Positions 45,822 through 58,175 of a stretch of 64,000 bases of DNA are shown piece after piece (within the stretch, counting starts at the first letter, position 1; each line of letters opens with the position of its first letter). The DNA is from Favolaschia claudopus (taxonomy: Eukaryota; Basidiomycota; Agaricomycetes; Agaricales; Mycenaceae). The notes beneath the pieces were generated by a model. The model was not told the DNA's origin, searched no databases, and saw nothing but the letters and a program-made list of their open reading frames with translations. Both the position numbers and the translations under genes were made by a program. Where the stretch lies: assembly GCA_037176885.1 (NCBI GenBank), contig JAWWNJ010000076.1:992001-1056000 (forward strand), read 5' to 3'.

Positions 45822-48800
45822 ATGCCGCCGATACGCGAGCATACGATTCTGTATACGTTTCTTGGGGACGAGGACGATGCGGAGGAGGAGAACGCGCGTC
45901 GTCGGTTGGAGGAAGAGGAAGAGGAGGATGAAGGGGAGGATGCGGGGGGTGGTGGGGTTAGCTACGTCGTGGAGGATGACGACGAGGAAGAGGAGGAATT
46001 CGGTGTGTGATTCATTCATTCATTCGCTCGGTATGAGGATACTCATGCTTGCTCTTGTCCTTTTTGCTTTGCCTTTTTTCTATCCGCTCGATAAATTGAT
46101 TGACACCTCTCGATGTGCTTCGTACAGACGCAGATATGCCCCCACTCGTCGACGGCCCCCCTCCTGGGCTCTCACACCAGCAAGCCCAAGAAAGCATGAT
46201 GTCGTCCTTCGACCTCACGGGTCTCGCGTTTCCCGCTACATCCCCGTTCGCCGCGCCCACCCTCATCATGAACTCCTCGTCCGCAGACGGCGCGCTGGAA
46301 GACAGCGGCGTGGCACGTGGGACGCGAGGCAGCAAAGCCGCCGTGCGCAGGACGGGGTCGTACATCCCCCGCCCACCGAACGCGTTCATCTTGTTTCGCT
46401 CGAGCTTCATTCGGAGCCAGAACGTGCCCGGGAGGGTGGAGGGCAATCATAGCACCTTGAGTAAGATCATCGGTGAGTCTTTCGTCGCGTTTCTGGGGGC
46501 GTGTTTTTGTTTTCTTTTACTTCCGCGGATCGATCGTGCAGATACGCGTTTACGGCTTTGAGTTTTGGCGCAGCGCGTCGGGGGAGGGTCGGGTCTCTGG
46601 TGCATGTGATTCCCCGAATGCTCCTACGTGTCTGGCCTGCGCCTCCACTCCTCCTTTCTTTCTTCTCCCCACGAGGACCTAGCTGACTGACTCTGGGCCA
46701 GGAAAATATTGGCACGCTCTCCCCCCTTCTGAGCGCGCTAGATGGGAAGATAAAGCTCGCGCCGCACAAGCAGAGCATCGTCGACGGTATCCGGATTGGC
46801 GGTTTAGGCCGGGGAATGGGAAGGTGTGTATGCATGATGATTTTCTTTGCTTTCTCTTTCTTTCGTCCCCTTGTTTCTTGCTCTGCTGGATGTCCTTGGC
46901 TGTGCGTCCTTGACGCGAGCGCGAAGGCTCCATGGCCGTCAATAATGCGGGGTCATAGTCTGCGCTAACGGACGTATTCCTGCATGTACTCGCGCTCGTA
47001 CCGCCGTAGTCGGTCCTCATCGTCACCCTTGTCCTCGCCTTTATCTTATTTCATCTTCGTCAATTCGACCTTCCCCTCATTCTCCCATCACCATCGATTC
47101 GAGCTAAATCTTCCACCCCTCCCCTCACCTAGAACGCTTTCATCGTAGACGGGCCCAACACCACGGGGGGAAGTAGCAGCGCGAAGACGAAGCATCCAAA
47201 GTCGAGGAGGAGGCGGAAGGGGCGGATTAAAGATGGAGGCGGGGATCCTGACGACGATGACCGACCTGATTTCGATGGACCCACCTTCGGTATGGGTCTC
47301 GGTGCGGACGCTGCTCGTGCGGGGGGCAGCGAGGGCGAGGATGGTGCCAATGTCCAGCGTGCGCGTGATCGCAAGGGGAAGGGCAAGGCGCGCGCGAAGA
47401 AGGAGACAGCGGTGTCTGGGGATGATTTTATGTTTGCGGGCGTGCAGGTCCAGGAGGGGGATGACAGTGGTGGTGGTGACGGGGTGGATAAGGGGAAGGA
47501 GAAGATGCGTGATGCAGGCGAGGGTGATGGGCAGTTGGGATGGGAGAGCGAAAATCGAATTCTGCAGGCGCAGCGTGATGAGGAGCGCGAGCGAGAGAGG
47601 GTGAGGAGAGCTGCCGAGGAGGAGGCGCGGTGTGCCAAGATTACGGATCTCCTCGTCGAGGGGAAGACGGGAAGAGCGCTCGAGAGTGCGGTGGAGGAGT
47701 GGGAGAGGGATATGCGTGCTAGTGGGTCGTTGGCGTTGGCGGAGGTTGGGGCGCTTGCGCCTGCGCTGGAGGTGGGGAGAGAGGCGGGCAGGATTTCAAG
47801 GGGGAGGGAGATTGGGCGGGGTAGGACTCACGTACTCAAGGAGGGCAGGAAGCCGCGACGACGCACGAAAACTAATCCCATGCGCCTTGAGGACACTTCG
47901 TCGACCTTGCCGCAGACACCTTCTTCCTTTCCTCCACCACCTCCGTCTAGCAGCAGCCCTCGCTTGGATTTCGAGCTCGAGTACTTCGACGAGCCGCCGA
48001 TTTCGCCTATGTACTCGTCGTCGCCCGAAGCTACAGCTACGACAGCAGGTGGAATGTCGTCGTTCCCGCCGTCGCCGTACAGTCCCTCCTTCCCGCCTCC
48101 GTCGCCTTACATGACGGGGTCATCACCGATGAGGTCACCGTACTTGACCGCCTCGCCGCTCAGGTCACCCTATCTACAGCATTCTGCGTCGGTTTCGCCT
48201 ATTCCTTCTGCTGCTGCTGCTGCGTCTCCAGCTACACCCGCTGCAAGTACTACTTGTACGACGGAGACACCGACGCCCAATGTCTCTCACTTGATGCTCC
48301 CGCCGCTGACGCACATGTATAAGCGCAGTCTCAGTGCGCCATGTGGGGAGCGGAATGCTTGTCCGCCGCAGGCCCAGCCTTCGATGTCGTTGCCATTCCC
48401 GCTGTCGCCTGCGGGTGTAGATTCGAATATAGGTACGGGCGCAGTGATGTTTCCTTCACCTCTCGCCGCTCCCCCGATCATTGGACTGCCTAATCTCCCC
48501 CATCCGGGTCTCGGTGGTGGTGGTCGCGGAGCGTACCAGCAAGTACAGCAGGCACCGTACGCGCCGACGCATGCCCGCAGAGATACAGTGTCGTTTCCCC
48601 TCGTACAGTCTCGCAGTCCATACCCCTCGCCCAGTATGGCCTCATCATCGTCTGCGCCTGCAATCGTGCCTCCCATGCACATGTATCCACAGCAGATCCA
48701 TACGCGCCGCGAATCGATCTCGTTCCCAGTCTCTCCTTCTTCTTCATCCTTTTCCTCGCCCTCGTTGTCGCCGTACATTTCCCCACCCAATTCGGCTGGT

Positions 48801-49884
48801 GCCTTGACGACTTCACCTTCCCACACTAGCCATGGAAGCGTGTTCCCCCCATCGAGATTGAGGGTACGGACGACGAGATATCCGCGGAGGGATACCGTGT
48901 CGTTCCCCCTTGGCCGTAGCAGCGGCACCAGTAGCAGCAGTACCGAGACCGGAGCCGTCAGCATGGGCCATACTCTCGATTTCGGGACGGTACAAATGCG
49001 CACACGAGGGGCGTACACCTATCCGTCGCCGTACCACCCTCTCCCCGACGTCGCAGCGAATATCCCCGTCCCCGTCCCCGTTACTGATACTGTAGGTCCA
49101 GGGCCAGGGCCTGCACCGCGATATGGCGGTATGGGCGGTGCAAGCAGCTGGTGGGAGCGTGCGAGAGGAGAAGACGCGCTGAGTGGACACGGCGGAGCAC
49201 TCCACCCCCAGACAAATGTGGGTGCTGCGGACGATGTGGATGCGGGCTGGGCAGACGGAGGCGTTGGGTCCTTTGCTGTACGCCGTTCTTCCTCTTTCCT
49301 CCCCTTCTTTTCTTCGCGTGGAGTTTCTCATGCTGATGACTTTGCAGGCACCCCTTCCCGCGCCTTCGCCTTCACCGCCTTTGAAAGTGGACGCAGGGGC
49401 TGGCACTCCATACGCGCAGCCGTTTCCCGCGTCGTCTGCGTCGTCTGGTCATCAAGGGGCCGGAGGTGGTGCACATAATCCACTCTCCGCTCCCTCAGCT
49501 ATTTCGAACTTCTCGTCGCTTTCTGGGTGGGCGGGTGACTCCAGCATGGTGCCCCCGTTGTCTGCGCCAGCAACGACGCTGTCCTTTCATCCTCCGCCCG
49601 TCGTAGGAACCTCTGAAGATGGCTTCCCGAGCCCAGAGATGATGCAGATGCCGATGCGTACCTCGGGCTGGTATCAGGCGCCTGGATGGGAGAATTCTCT
49701 CCAGGGTCAAGGGATGACTACCGAGGACGGGGCATGGGAAGGAGCCTCGTCGTGGTCTGGTCCTGCTCGTAGTGGCTACGCACCGCTTCCAGTTTCTCAG
49801 GTGCATCGAAAACCCGCTCCTTGGGCTGTCGGGCCGGCGGAGATGCGTGATAATGCTGGAGGATGGGGTTCCGCTTCGGGGTGA
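45822..49884 (+). CDS. HMG-box transcription factor, about 1,109 aa
   Basis: Five exons, 45822-46002, 46128-46472, 46702-46823, 47133-49277 and 49348-49884, sum to 3,330 nt in one frame. An acidic N-terminus (residues about 15-60, Glu/Asp-rich) precedes the HMG box at about residues 138-215: IPRPPNAFILFRSSFIRSQN, NHSTLSKIIGKYWHALPPSE, then RARWEDKARAAQAEHRRRYPDW. The ~890-residue remainder is disordered, with a basic/charged segment, then Ser/Pro/Tyr-rich sequence holding three copies of a RR(D/E)(T/S)(V/I)SFP motif near 48576, 48703 and 48885. The box is of the MATA/Rop1/Prf1-like fungal type that binds DNA sequence-specifically and often controls mating or morphogenesis; the specific role here is unknown. 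The ATG at 45822 is chosen as the first ATG of the acidic exon; the frame is open upstream. Confidence 0.88.
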
Positions 49885-51401
49885 CTTATTCTTCCAGTCT
49901 GCGCTCTGAATGACGGACTTCCATCCTCTCGACTTTCCTCTTTTGCTCCTCCCGCTCCATTCAATGATTTTTCCCGGTCGCGCTCAACCGTATCGATCCA
50001 TACACGTCTCTATTGCTCTCGCCCAATCGCTCGCCTGCTCCTTCCCGTCTCCCCGTCGTAGTGGTCCATACACGATTCACCTCCGTCGACTCCATCTCCC
50101 CCTGCTTTTGGCATATGTTACTGTTTTCCGCTCTGTGCTTTCCATAGGTCTCTAACACTTCCACGGATATTCTCTACACAATCGCAGATATCGGCTCGCT
50201 TGCTTTGACACCCACCATTACCGCTGTAACAACCACTCACTCCATCCTACCGTGTATTTATAACTGTATATCTGTTGTAGACGTATCGTGGATCCATTAC
50301 TTACATCCTGCCACTCCTTTCCCGATCTTTGTACTGTATGATACATACCTCCTTTGCGCTTCGAGTACCTATCCGAATCGATTCACCTCTGAACCGAGCT
50401 AAGGCTATGCGGTTTGCAGCGGTCAGAGAGTGTCTGAGACTACAAAGGGACGTCCTAATTAGGAAGGGGGACATGGTCCGCAAATTCCTCACGCGCTTGT
50501 CCCAAGACTCGAAAGAACGGTAAGTTTAATTTTGCCCAATCCCAATTGTGTTCTCGGTGCGTCACTAGAGCGCATTTACCTCTCCCACCGCGTGCTCACA
50601 AATCTTTTGCAATGGAAGCTCGCGGCCGCCGGCACCGAATCCAATGGTGAACCTAAAGAATGGATCCTGGCTGCCTCATCCGGCACAATGGGCTTGGGAT
50701 TCCTCCCCTTCCACCTCATTCTATCTCATTTGAATCGGACTTTGTGATCAAAGGCTTCAATAAACTTTTCAAAAAGATTTCCAAAAAAATAAAATCTCTG
50801 TAACGACTCGTTCGGCCGAAGTGCTGGTTCGGCAATTCGGCCGACCATTCTTTCCCTTTTACTTCGACGACGAAATGAGCCAGGCAGCTGCCGCAGCTCA
50901 AACGTCTTGGAACGCTGCTCAAGACATCTTGGGAGGACTTAGTATTACTCTTGGAGCGGCTGGAGATGAAATGCCCATTCATTGATCCATCTGACAACTT
51001 TTCAGCTGATTGCTCCTTCAAAACGAGTTTCGAACATCGGCCAAGGTTTTATGTATGCTGCTTCATGGCAATATTCAAGAGTCTAGTGAAATTCGTCCCC
51101 ATTCTGCTGGATTGCTGTAGGCCGACTCGAGGGCCAAACTTTCAACACGACTGGACTGCAAAAGGCTCATTAACTTGTATCGTCTCTATTTTAATCCTCC
51201 GCCGAATTTGTAGCGCTTAACGCGGCGTTCTTTTTCTAACAGGAGGAAACCACTTCACACGTCCTCGGCCGGCTTTCCTTTGACCCAATTCCCATCCCAA
51301 GTGGCAACCAACATCCCTCGATCTTTGCTCATGATGAAATCAGCCACTCTCACCCAGCCCTCTTCATCTACAGCGTCACTGCGTCCACCAAAGCGACAAC
51401 G
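49885..51401. other. intergenic with short coding-like remnants
   Basis: From 50407 the plus strand reads MRFAAVRECLRLQRDVLIRK..., and after a possible 45-nt intron a second open stretch runs to 50747 (...EWILAASSGTMGLGFLPFHL...). The phases do not join cleanly, so I treat this as a remnant. A 36-codon Ala-rich ORF starts at 50875 (MSQAAAAAQTSWNAAQ). TTCGGCCGAA-like palindromes occur near 50812 and 50838. Nothing further recognised. Confidence 0.4.
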
Positions 51402-54165
51402 ATGTGGTCTCCCCGCACCATCCTCTCAGTTCTACTTCTGCTGTTGAGTGCTCTTGTAACCTGCACGTCGCTGGACGCTCTCAAATCTGCCGTCCAAAAT
51501 GCGGACGACTGCCAATCGTGTCTTTCCCTCCTCGGGATGCTCCAATCCATCGCCCTCACCGGAAACGATCCCTTCATAGTTGCATTCACGGGCCTCTGCA
51601 TCCAGCTCGGTGTACGCTCTTTCCTTCCCCAGTTGCCTCACTCTTCATTATCGTTGCTCTCTCTCTAGGCCGCCGACTCAGATGTCTGTACCGGCCTCGT
51701 CGCGCGCGAAGGCCCTATCTTTGCACACGATCTCCGTCAAATATCTTCCACCGGCGAGACCGCGCAAAAGCTGTGCGACGCACTCATGGGCGTTTGCGTC
51801 AATCATCCTGTCAATCCTTTTACTGTGACGTTCCCGAAACCCCCGCCTGCGCATCCGAAGAGATTTCAATCGCGAGGACGACGGCCGATCCGGGTTGCGC
51901 ATTTGAGTGATTCGCATGTCGATAGGTTGTATACGGTGAGTCGATATTTCCGATGAATATTCTATTTTCGTTTTGTTCTGAATTCACCCATCACCGCACT
52001 GACAATACAATCTTCAGGTTGGGGCCGAAGCCAACTGCACGAAATCTATTTGTTGCAGAGACTTTGACGATTCCCCAAAAATCCCTACAGTGCCAGCTCA
52101 GCGCAACGGCAACTCGCGTTGTGATTCACCCATATCACTCGCAGATTCCATGTTGGAAGAAGTAGAGCGCCTGAGTCCCAGGTTCTCGATATTCACGGGT
52201 GATGGTTAGTTTTGTCATATCAGGCGTCTCTGTCTCGCTCTGATTGTCTTTCTATCGCTGCAGTGGTGGAACATACCACTTGGCTCGTTGACGAAGCGTG
52301 AGCAAATTTTTCCCCTTTCCTAACTTTCATTTTGACGTTGACCCTTCGACTGCGTTACAGAGAAGTCAAGACGGATCTGAAAGCGTTCAACGACGAAATG
52401 GCAGCAAAACTCAGCTCACCTATCTTTCCTTCGCTCGGTGAGTTCCCAACCTGTTACACAATTGTCTCACTGGCATCTTGCGAACAGGAAATCAGTGCGT
52501 ACTAGCGAAGTGCATTCTCATAATTTTGAAAATAATACTCCCTCAGTGATACCGCGCCGGTCAACGCATTCGCACGCACGACCAGCAAAACGATGAATGA
52601 CTCGCAATGGGTATATGATATTCAGAGTGCGGGCTGGGAGGTCGGTATTCAATTTGTTTATCTTACTCGGTTCGGAAAATGAGGTCAAATCTAGCGATGG
52701 ATAAACCCGACCGCTGCTCTGGGACTACGGCATCATTCGGGCAGCTATTCCTCCAAGGTTCCTGGGCTGGGGTTGAGGATTGTAGCCGTTAATACGCAGT
52801 TTTGGTATAAGCAAAAGTGACTCGCTTTTTCTCTTCCTTTCTCGGAATCACTTGTCCCCTGTGCAAATTTACTTACTTGATGCAGTTTCTGGCTATACGA
52901 CAGCGACGTCTTTCAGTGCGTACTACTCCATGCTCCTTCTGCAATTGCAAACTGACTCAACACCAATTTTGTGATGTCTAGACCGGATCCAAATGGTGTA
53001 ATCGCCTTCCTCGTCGATGCCTTACAGGCTGCTGAAGACGCGGGAGATCGAGTGTGGATAATTGGACATATTCCGCTGGGGAAGGAGGATACGATGGTTG
53101 ATCAGGTATATCCTTGACCGTGTTGAGTCAATTGAATACTGAATTGATTCGGCAAAGTCCAACTACTTCGACCAAGTGCTCCAGCGGTATAAGAATACAA
53201 TCGCCGGAATGTTCTTTGGGCATAGCCACCACGTACGTCTTGGGCTGCGTCTGGAATGTCAACAGCTGAAAAGATGCTGATTTACAGGACGAATTCGAAA
53301 TTGCGTACTCGAATTACAGTGCGCAGACTGCTGAGAATGCTGTTGGTATTGCTTTCATTGTGAGTTCAGACTTTCTCGGTCGGCGGAGTTGATGTGGACT
53401 AACGACGGGGTTTTTTTTGTCAGGGTCCTGCGTTAACTCCGACTAGTGCGTGTTGAATCCGTTCTTCAACCCAGTGGCAATTTCTGACTTTTCCGTGGTA
53501 CAAGGTGGAAACCCGGCCTTCAAAATCTACGACGTCGATCCCGACACTTTTGAGGTTATGGACGCTTCTGTATTTTTCAGTCAGTCAGCGTTTGTTCAAT
53601 TTGCATAATCTGAGCTCAAGCGGTTTGCCTTTCAGCCAATATATCCGACCCCAACTTTCAAATTCGCCGTGAGACAGACCTTTGTTAGATTCCCTTGGCC
53701 GACTGACTTGCATTTTCTTTGACAGCAACGTGGAGCCTCTATTACTCTGCCCGGGACATATATGGCCCCCTCGTTGGACTCTCCACACTCGAATCGCTCT
53801 CTCCTGCATTCTGGCACAATTTAACAGAAGTCTTCGTCGCGAACGACACCGCGTTTCAGATGTATAACACGTTTATTAGTCGTGGGGGTGCGGTCTCGCC
53901 CTGCGACGATGCCCAGTGCAAGAATACGACGATTTGCGATTTGAGGGCATTTAGGTCTGAGAACAATTGTGTAAGTGGGTGTCCAATGAGCCTCGATCAT
54001 CATTTTCTCATATGTCGTGCTTCTGAATCTTCGTAGGATACACCGTCGCAGGGAATTTCGTTGAGACGAAGAAATGAGGGCGCGGTTCGGGAGGGGGATG
54101 CCTGTGAAGGGACAGGGTTGGCTAAGATATTCTCTGCCATGGTAGGTTTTGCTCGAAGAAATTAA
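51402..54165 (+). CDS. secreted acid sphingomyelinase-like phosphodiesterase
   Basis: A signal peptide (MWSPRTILSVLLLLLSALVT) is followed by a saposin-B-like region with CQSCLSLLGMLQSIAL, LCIQLG and VCTGLVAREGPI, then the calcineurin-type metallophosphoesterase domain. Metal-ligand motifs appear in order across about ten short introns: HLSDSHVDRLY, IFTGDVVEH, LGNHD, WIIGHIPLG and MFFGHSHHDEF. Between the first two is the NCTKSICCRDF cysteine block typical of acid sphingomyelinases, and the C-terminal region has ISRGGAVSPCDDAQCKNTTI. All catalytic ligands are present and the gene looks intact. The family cleaves sphingomyelin or related phosphodiesters in lysosomal or extracellular space; fungal members may act on other phospholipid head groups. 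The last exon limits (stop at 54163-54165) are the least certain part. Confidence 0.87.
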
Positions 54166-54373
54166 GCAGATATCGGAAGGTGTCTTTGGAGCAATTCAAT
54201 CAGTGACGAATCGACAAATTCCATGTTGAATTTTCGCCCAGAAGGCGAGACTTCCGAACCGGCTCTGAGAATAGTCGCCGAATGACACGTTCCGGGTTTG
54301 ATCCGACTGAACTCAATGGCTAATCAAACGCCAAGAACGATCGGATCGCACTTCTTCATCCTAACGCGTTTTT

Positions 54374-54429
54374 CACACCGCGGGAGCGCGCAAAAAAGGC
54401 TCACACCGCGGGAGCGCGCAAAAAAGGCT
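54374..54429. repeat. exact 28-bp tandem duplication
   Basis: The unit beginning CACACCGCGGGAGCGCGC and ending AAAAAAGGCT occurs twice back to back without mismatch, which implies recent origin. Confidence 0.95.
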
Positions 54430-54720
54430 CCCCACAATTAGATTTTAATTTAAGATATTGAGGTACAAAAAAAGTTCCTAATATAGTACTTTGATATCAA
54501 GGATAAAAGGCTTCCTAAAAGTTCCCCCGATTAGTCCGAAACTTAGGTGCAAAACAGGCTTGATCATTTTTGAGATAAAAAGTTGTGACTTAAGCGGCTC
54601 ATTTCCGCGCAACTTACATCGGGTATCAGGGTGCCTCATTTTCCCTTCTTATCACACATAATAAAGAGCCGTTTTCGAGCCTGATTATTACCTATAAGAA
54701 GCTAGGAATTAGGGCGCAAG

Positions 54721-54770
54721 ATATGGCAAATATCAAGGCTGAGTAAAAGTGGGCCTGATATTTGCCATAT
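54721..54770. repeat. perfect 15-bp inverted repeat (hairpin)
   Basis: ATATGGCAAATATCA at 54721-54735 is perfectly inverted at 54756-54770, with a 20-nt loop; two to three further outer-loop bases (GGC/GCC) also pair with a bulge. It lies about 190 bp beyond the stop of the minus-strand gene to its right, so it could be a 3'-end structure or the end of a mobile segment. Confidence 0.9.
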
Positions 54771-54956
54771 TAGGCTCCCGTTTACCCGTCGTCCGATCAT
54801 CCACCGACGCGTCGTCCGCTCATCGGACGCTCATCGTCGCGGTACCAGCAATAAGATGAATTTGTTGTAATGTTTGGTACATCGTCGCAGTAATGGTATC
54901 GTACAAAAGAACTAGTTAACTATGCGAATGTACAACAGTATTTACTTTAGAAAACA

Positions 54957-57900
54957 TCAAGTCAATGCCCCAGTGTCCAAAAAGTCGGCACAAATAGCAT
55001 CAAGATTCTTGGAGGCCCGTAAGGCGGCGTTGTATCCACGGATCCGCTTAGCCCAGCGCGCGTTGTTGAGCAGCTGCGCTGTATTTTTCCGAAATTGGCC
55101 CAAGATTTCCTGAAACCAGTTCTCGCAGTCCTGCGTCCACCAACCAACGTTCAGCTCAGAGTTGAAGAATGCGCCCGCCTGTGGCCACCATGAAACGCGC
55201 TTTTCTTGGTGTCCGCTTGGGTCAATATGATTCAGCTGGTCTGGAGATGATGTTAGCTAGATAAAAGACTAGACAAAATAAAGAAACTTACTCATCTTGA
55301 TCGAATACACCCCCAAAATGAGGTCCTCTTCGGCGCTCGTCAAACGGTGGTAGAAGACGGACGTCTCTCCTTTCTTGAGATGCTCCTCCGCGGTCTCGAC
55401 GTCGACATCTTCGGCTGTGAGTTCCAGACGGGAATCCAGGATGACCAGACGTGCTAGACGTGCAACGACACCTCCCGCTTGAAGAGCGAGTCGACCGCGA
55501 GGAGAATGGAGAAACTTCTCTAGCAAACATATGTACCTACGCCAATCGTGCCTATCCGGTACGTATTCTTCTGGGCGAACGCCGTGGCTGGCGCAGCGCC
55601 GCAGCTGTGGTTGGTACGAAGAGGGCACAAAACCCGCATGCTTGACAACGATATTGAATGGAGCCCCAAGAGCATGCAGCTGTGCGATGATTTCAGGCCA
55701 GCTGGCACATTGAAGGCGAACGAGCTGCATTGCCGTGGCTGCGCTGTAAACTACGATCATGCGCGAGCTTTCACGATGGGGTTTGAGAAGATATGCAGTC
55801 GAGAGGTGGCTCGGTACGCCATTTCTGTTGATGACCTCGACGGTAATGCCTGAATTTTTACGTATCTCCTGGACGGCATCGTCGTCGCAGAGATCGAACA
55901 GACGGGCAGGCATATCCCGCAGTTTCCTCGTCTTCAATACCGAGTGCACCAGCGCCAGGACGGCATGACCCAGTGTATCCGCCGTCTGGGTCTTGTCTCC
56001 CAAGAAGCGGGCAGTATGGTCAGCGCGCGCTTGCTCGTCGGGTGAAAACGTGATATCTGCCGCGTTCACGAAGCCAAGACGAGACTCCAAGGTATTCTTG
56101 ACCGTGAAAGCGATGATTTCGCGATTCATATGGCCATACACGTCGCCGTCCTCATCTTCGTAATACGCATCGACATGCTGGAGCGTGGGAGATGCCTCGG
56201 CAATGTTGCCATCGGTCGATTGGACTGCAGAGGAGGGGGCTGGAGCGGAGGGTGAGGCGGATGAGACTGGGGCGGATGGGGGAGCGGATGAGGCTGGGGC
56301 GGATGGGGAAGCGGATGAGGCTGGGGCGGATGGGGAAGCGGCTGAGACTGGAGCGGATGAGGGAGTGGAGGGTCCCGCAGGGGTCTTGGGGTCGGCCCAG
56401 CCGCCCATGTAGTCGTCGTCGTCGTCATCGTACTCGCCGTTGTCAGGTACGTCGGCCTTGAGGTCAAGAGGCTTGCAGAGGTCCCATTCATTTTTGACTG
56501 GGTCGAAACGACGTTGGGATGCTGCAAATTCGTCCCATTCGTCTTCGACTTCACTTCGTATCAGCGCCTTTCGGACCCAGAAGCCACTGACTTCCTCCCA
56601 CATGAAGACTCGCGCGCCTTTTTTGGATGAAGGGCACTGTTGCTTTTTTGAAGCGTCAAGACGGGAGGTATATTTCTGCCGATCTTTATCTGACGCTGCC
56701 GCTATGATTTTCGCATTCCGCTCCTCCCGTCGGGCGAAGAATTCAGCATAGCCCTGTCCCTCTTTCTGGCCGCTGTAAAGTTCGACAGGCGGGAGCTGAG
56801 GTTCGGGCTCGATAGTTGCCAAGTAGTCGGGGTTGGGAAGAACGCCCCATCTACGGAAGCTCGACTTGATGTAGACGTATTCTGTCATTTTGACGGGGGA
56901 GGGAGGGAGATTAGCCAATGAGCCGACGTCGCTCTGAACATAGGCGGCGATATGGCGCATGAATGAATAATTCTCCAACCAGGAAGCCCTGTTGGTGGCG
57001 GACTGACCGTCTTCGCCCAAGAAAAAGTAGACGGGGACGTGGATTTTGGTCTCGCCATTGAGCAGTAGCGAAAACAACCACCCGAGTTCCTTCACCATGC
57101 CCTCTGAAGTGTCAACAATCATCCCCGCAGGGGATTGTAGTACAAGCTCGACAGCTTCATCCAACGAGTCCATCATTCGGTACTGAAGCCGCGCCGTTTT
57201 TCTGAGTTCAGACCGCCAGGTGTCGCGTTGGGGAGAACCATCGAGAAGGAGAAAGTGCAGCGCGACGGACGCAAACAAGGGCATGAATGCGTCGCGGGAG
57301 GAAGAAACAGCCCTGACGAGCTCGCTTTGGTCGAGGTAGGAGGAAGTATAACCAAATCGGGTCGGCCGAGGGGCTTTGGGGCAATACACTCGAGGTTGTA
57401 TTTTGCTAGCTTGCAAGGATAACGAGTCGAGCACGGACATCAGTAAATTCTCCAAATCCGTCCATTTTTTTATGATAGCAGGGGTCAGTGCCCAACGTGT
57501 TTCCTCGCCATGAACCTGCGATGACATCGGCAGCGAGCGTATCGACACGTCAAGGGCATGCAGCAACGCGCCGCCATACGTCGGGTAGAGAGGCGTGCAC
57601 GCAAAATAACATGAGGTGGGGTGGGTCCATGTCGTCGTGTATAGAACCCCATCCGGACGCGAGGGAGAGCGAGGAGGCATGCCAAGGAGAGCGTTGCGAT
57701 GGGCATTGAAGACCAAGAAGACACCCATGTGATTGCGTACGATGCCATGAAAGTGGGCGGTGGGCTGGAATTTATGAGTTAGTATCGATATAGAGCTGGC
57801 AATCCGAGAAAGAATACTTACATTAAGCGTGTCTTTCTCTTCTTTGGAGAGTATTCCCAGAGGAACGAGACGATAGGGCCCATTGTGAAATTCCCGCTGT

Positions 57901-58175
57901 GATCCAAGATCGGAGGCGAACAAGGACAACGAAGATGACGATGAAGACGACTCTGCAGGGACAGGCTTTGAGAATGAGGAACCGGGCGACAAACGCCTCG
58001 GCTCCTGTTGCCCGCGCTCGCGAGAGTTGGTGGTGGTCGGGTAGAAAGGAGGGACCGAAGAGGACGACGACGAGAAAGCAGCATCAGGGCCTGGCGGCAA
58101 ACGCCTTGGCTCTGAAGATGACGGATCGGGCGGCAAACGCCTCGATCCCTGTTGTCTGCGTCCGCGAGAGGTCAT
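54957..58175 (-). CDS. ~1,000-aa protein with Trp-rich C-terminal motif, unknown
   Basis: The start at 58173-58175 (MTSRGRRQQGSRRLPPDPSS) is preferred over the in-frame ATG at 58556, because the upstream part is built of ~150-bp DNA repeats. After an Arg/Pro/Ser-rich leader and an intron near 57770-57830 come ordered blocks: FHGIVRNHMGVFLVFNAHRN, LYTTTWTHPTSCYFACTPLY and LFSLLLNGETKIHVPVYFFL. An Ala/Ser/Pro tandem-repeat region, PSAPASSA-like, lies at about 56220-56360. Further ordered sequence follows, and a final exon reads KRVSWWPQAGAFFNSELNVG, then WWTQDCENWFQEILGQFRKN, ending at 54957. The WWP...N-G-WW...CE-WF signature is one I associate with an abundant, uncharacterised Agaricomycete protein family; this is recall, not a search. 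No enzyme motif is visible. Confidence 0.75.
56217..56360. repeat. in-gene minisatellite (~30-bp units)
   Basis: About four to five copies of a 30-bp unit containing GAGGCTGGGGCGGATGGGG encode repeated Ala/Ser/Pro decapeptides on the minus strand. Unit length is a multiple of three, so copy number can vary without breaking the frame. Confidence 0.85.

Larger units (their letters stand above)
54166..54956. other. AT-rich intergenic boundary of the four-gene module
   Basis: Separates the sphingomyelinase gene from the 55-64 kb gene group. It holds an exact 28-bp tandem duplication and a hairpin (listed separately), and is AT-rich from about 54430 to 54770. No gene is supported. Confidence 0.6.

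Noticed and set aside
48287..49406. Long minus-strand ORFs of about 200-243 codons
   Set aside because: Antisense shadows of the GC-rich, Ser/Pro-rich HMG-box gene.
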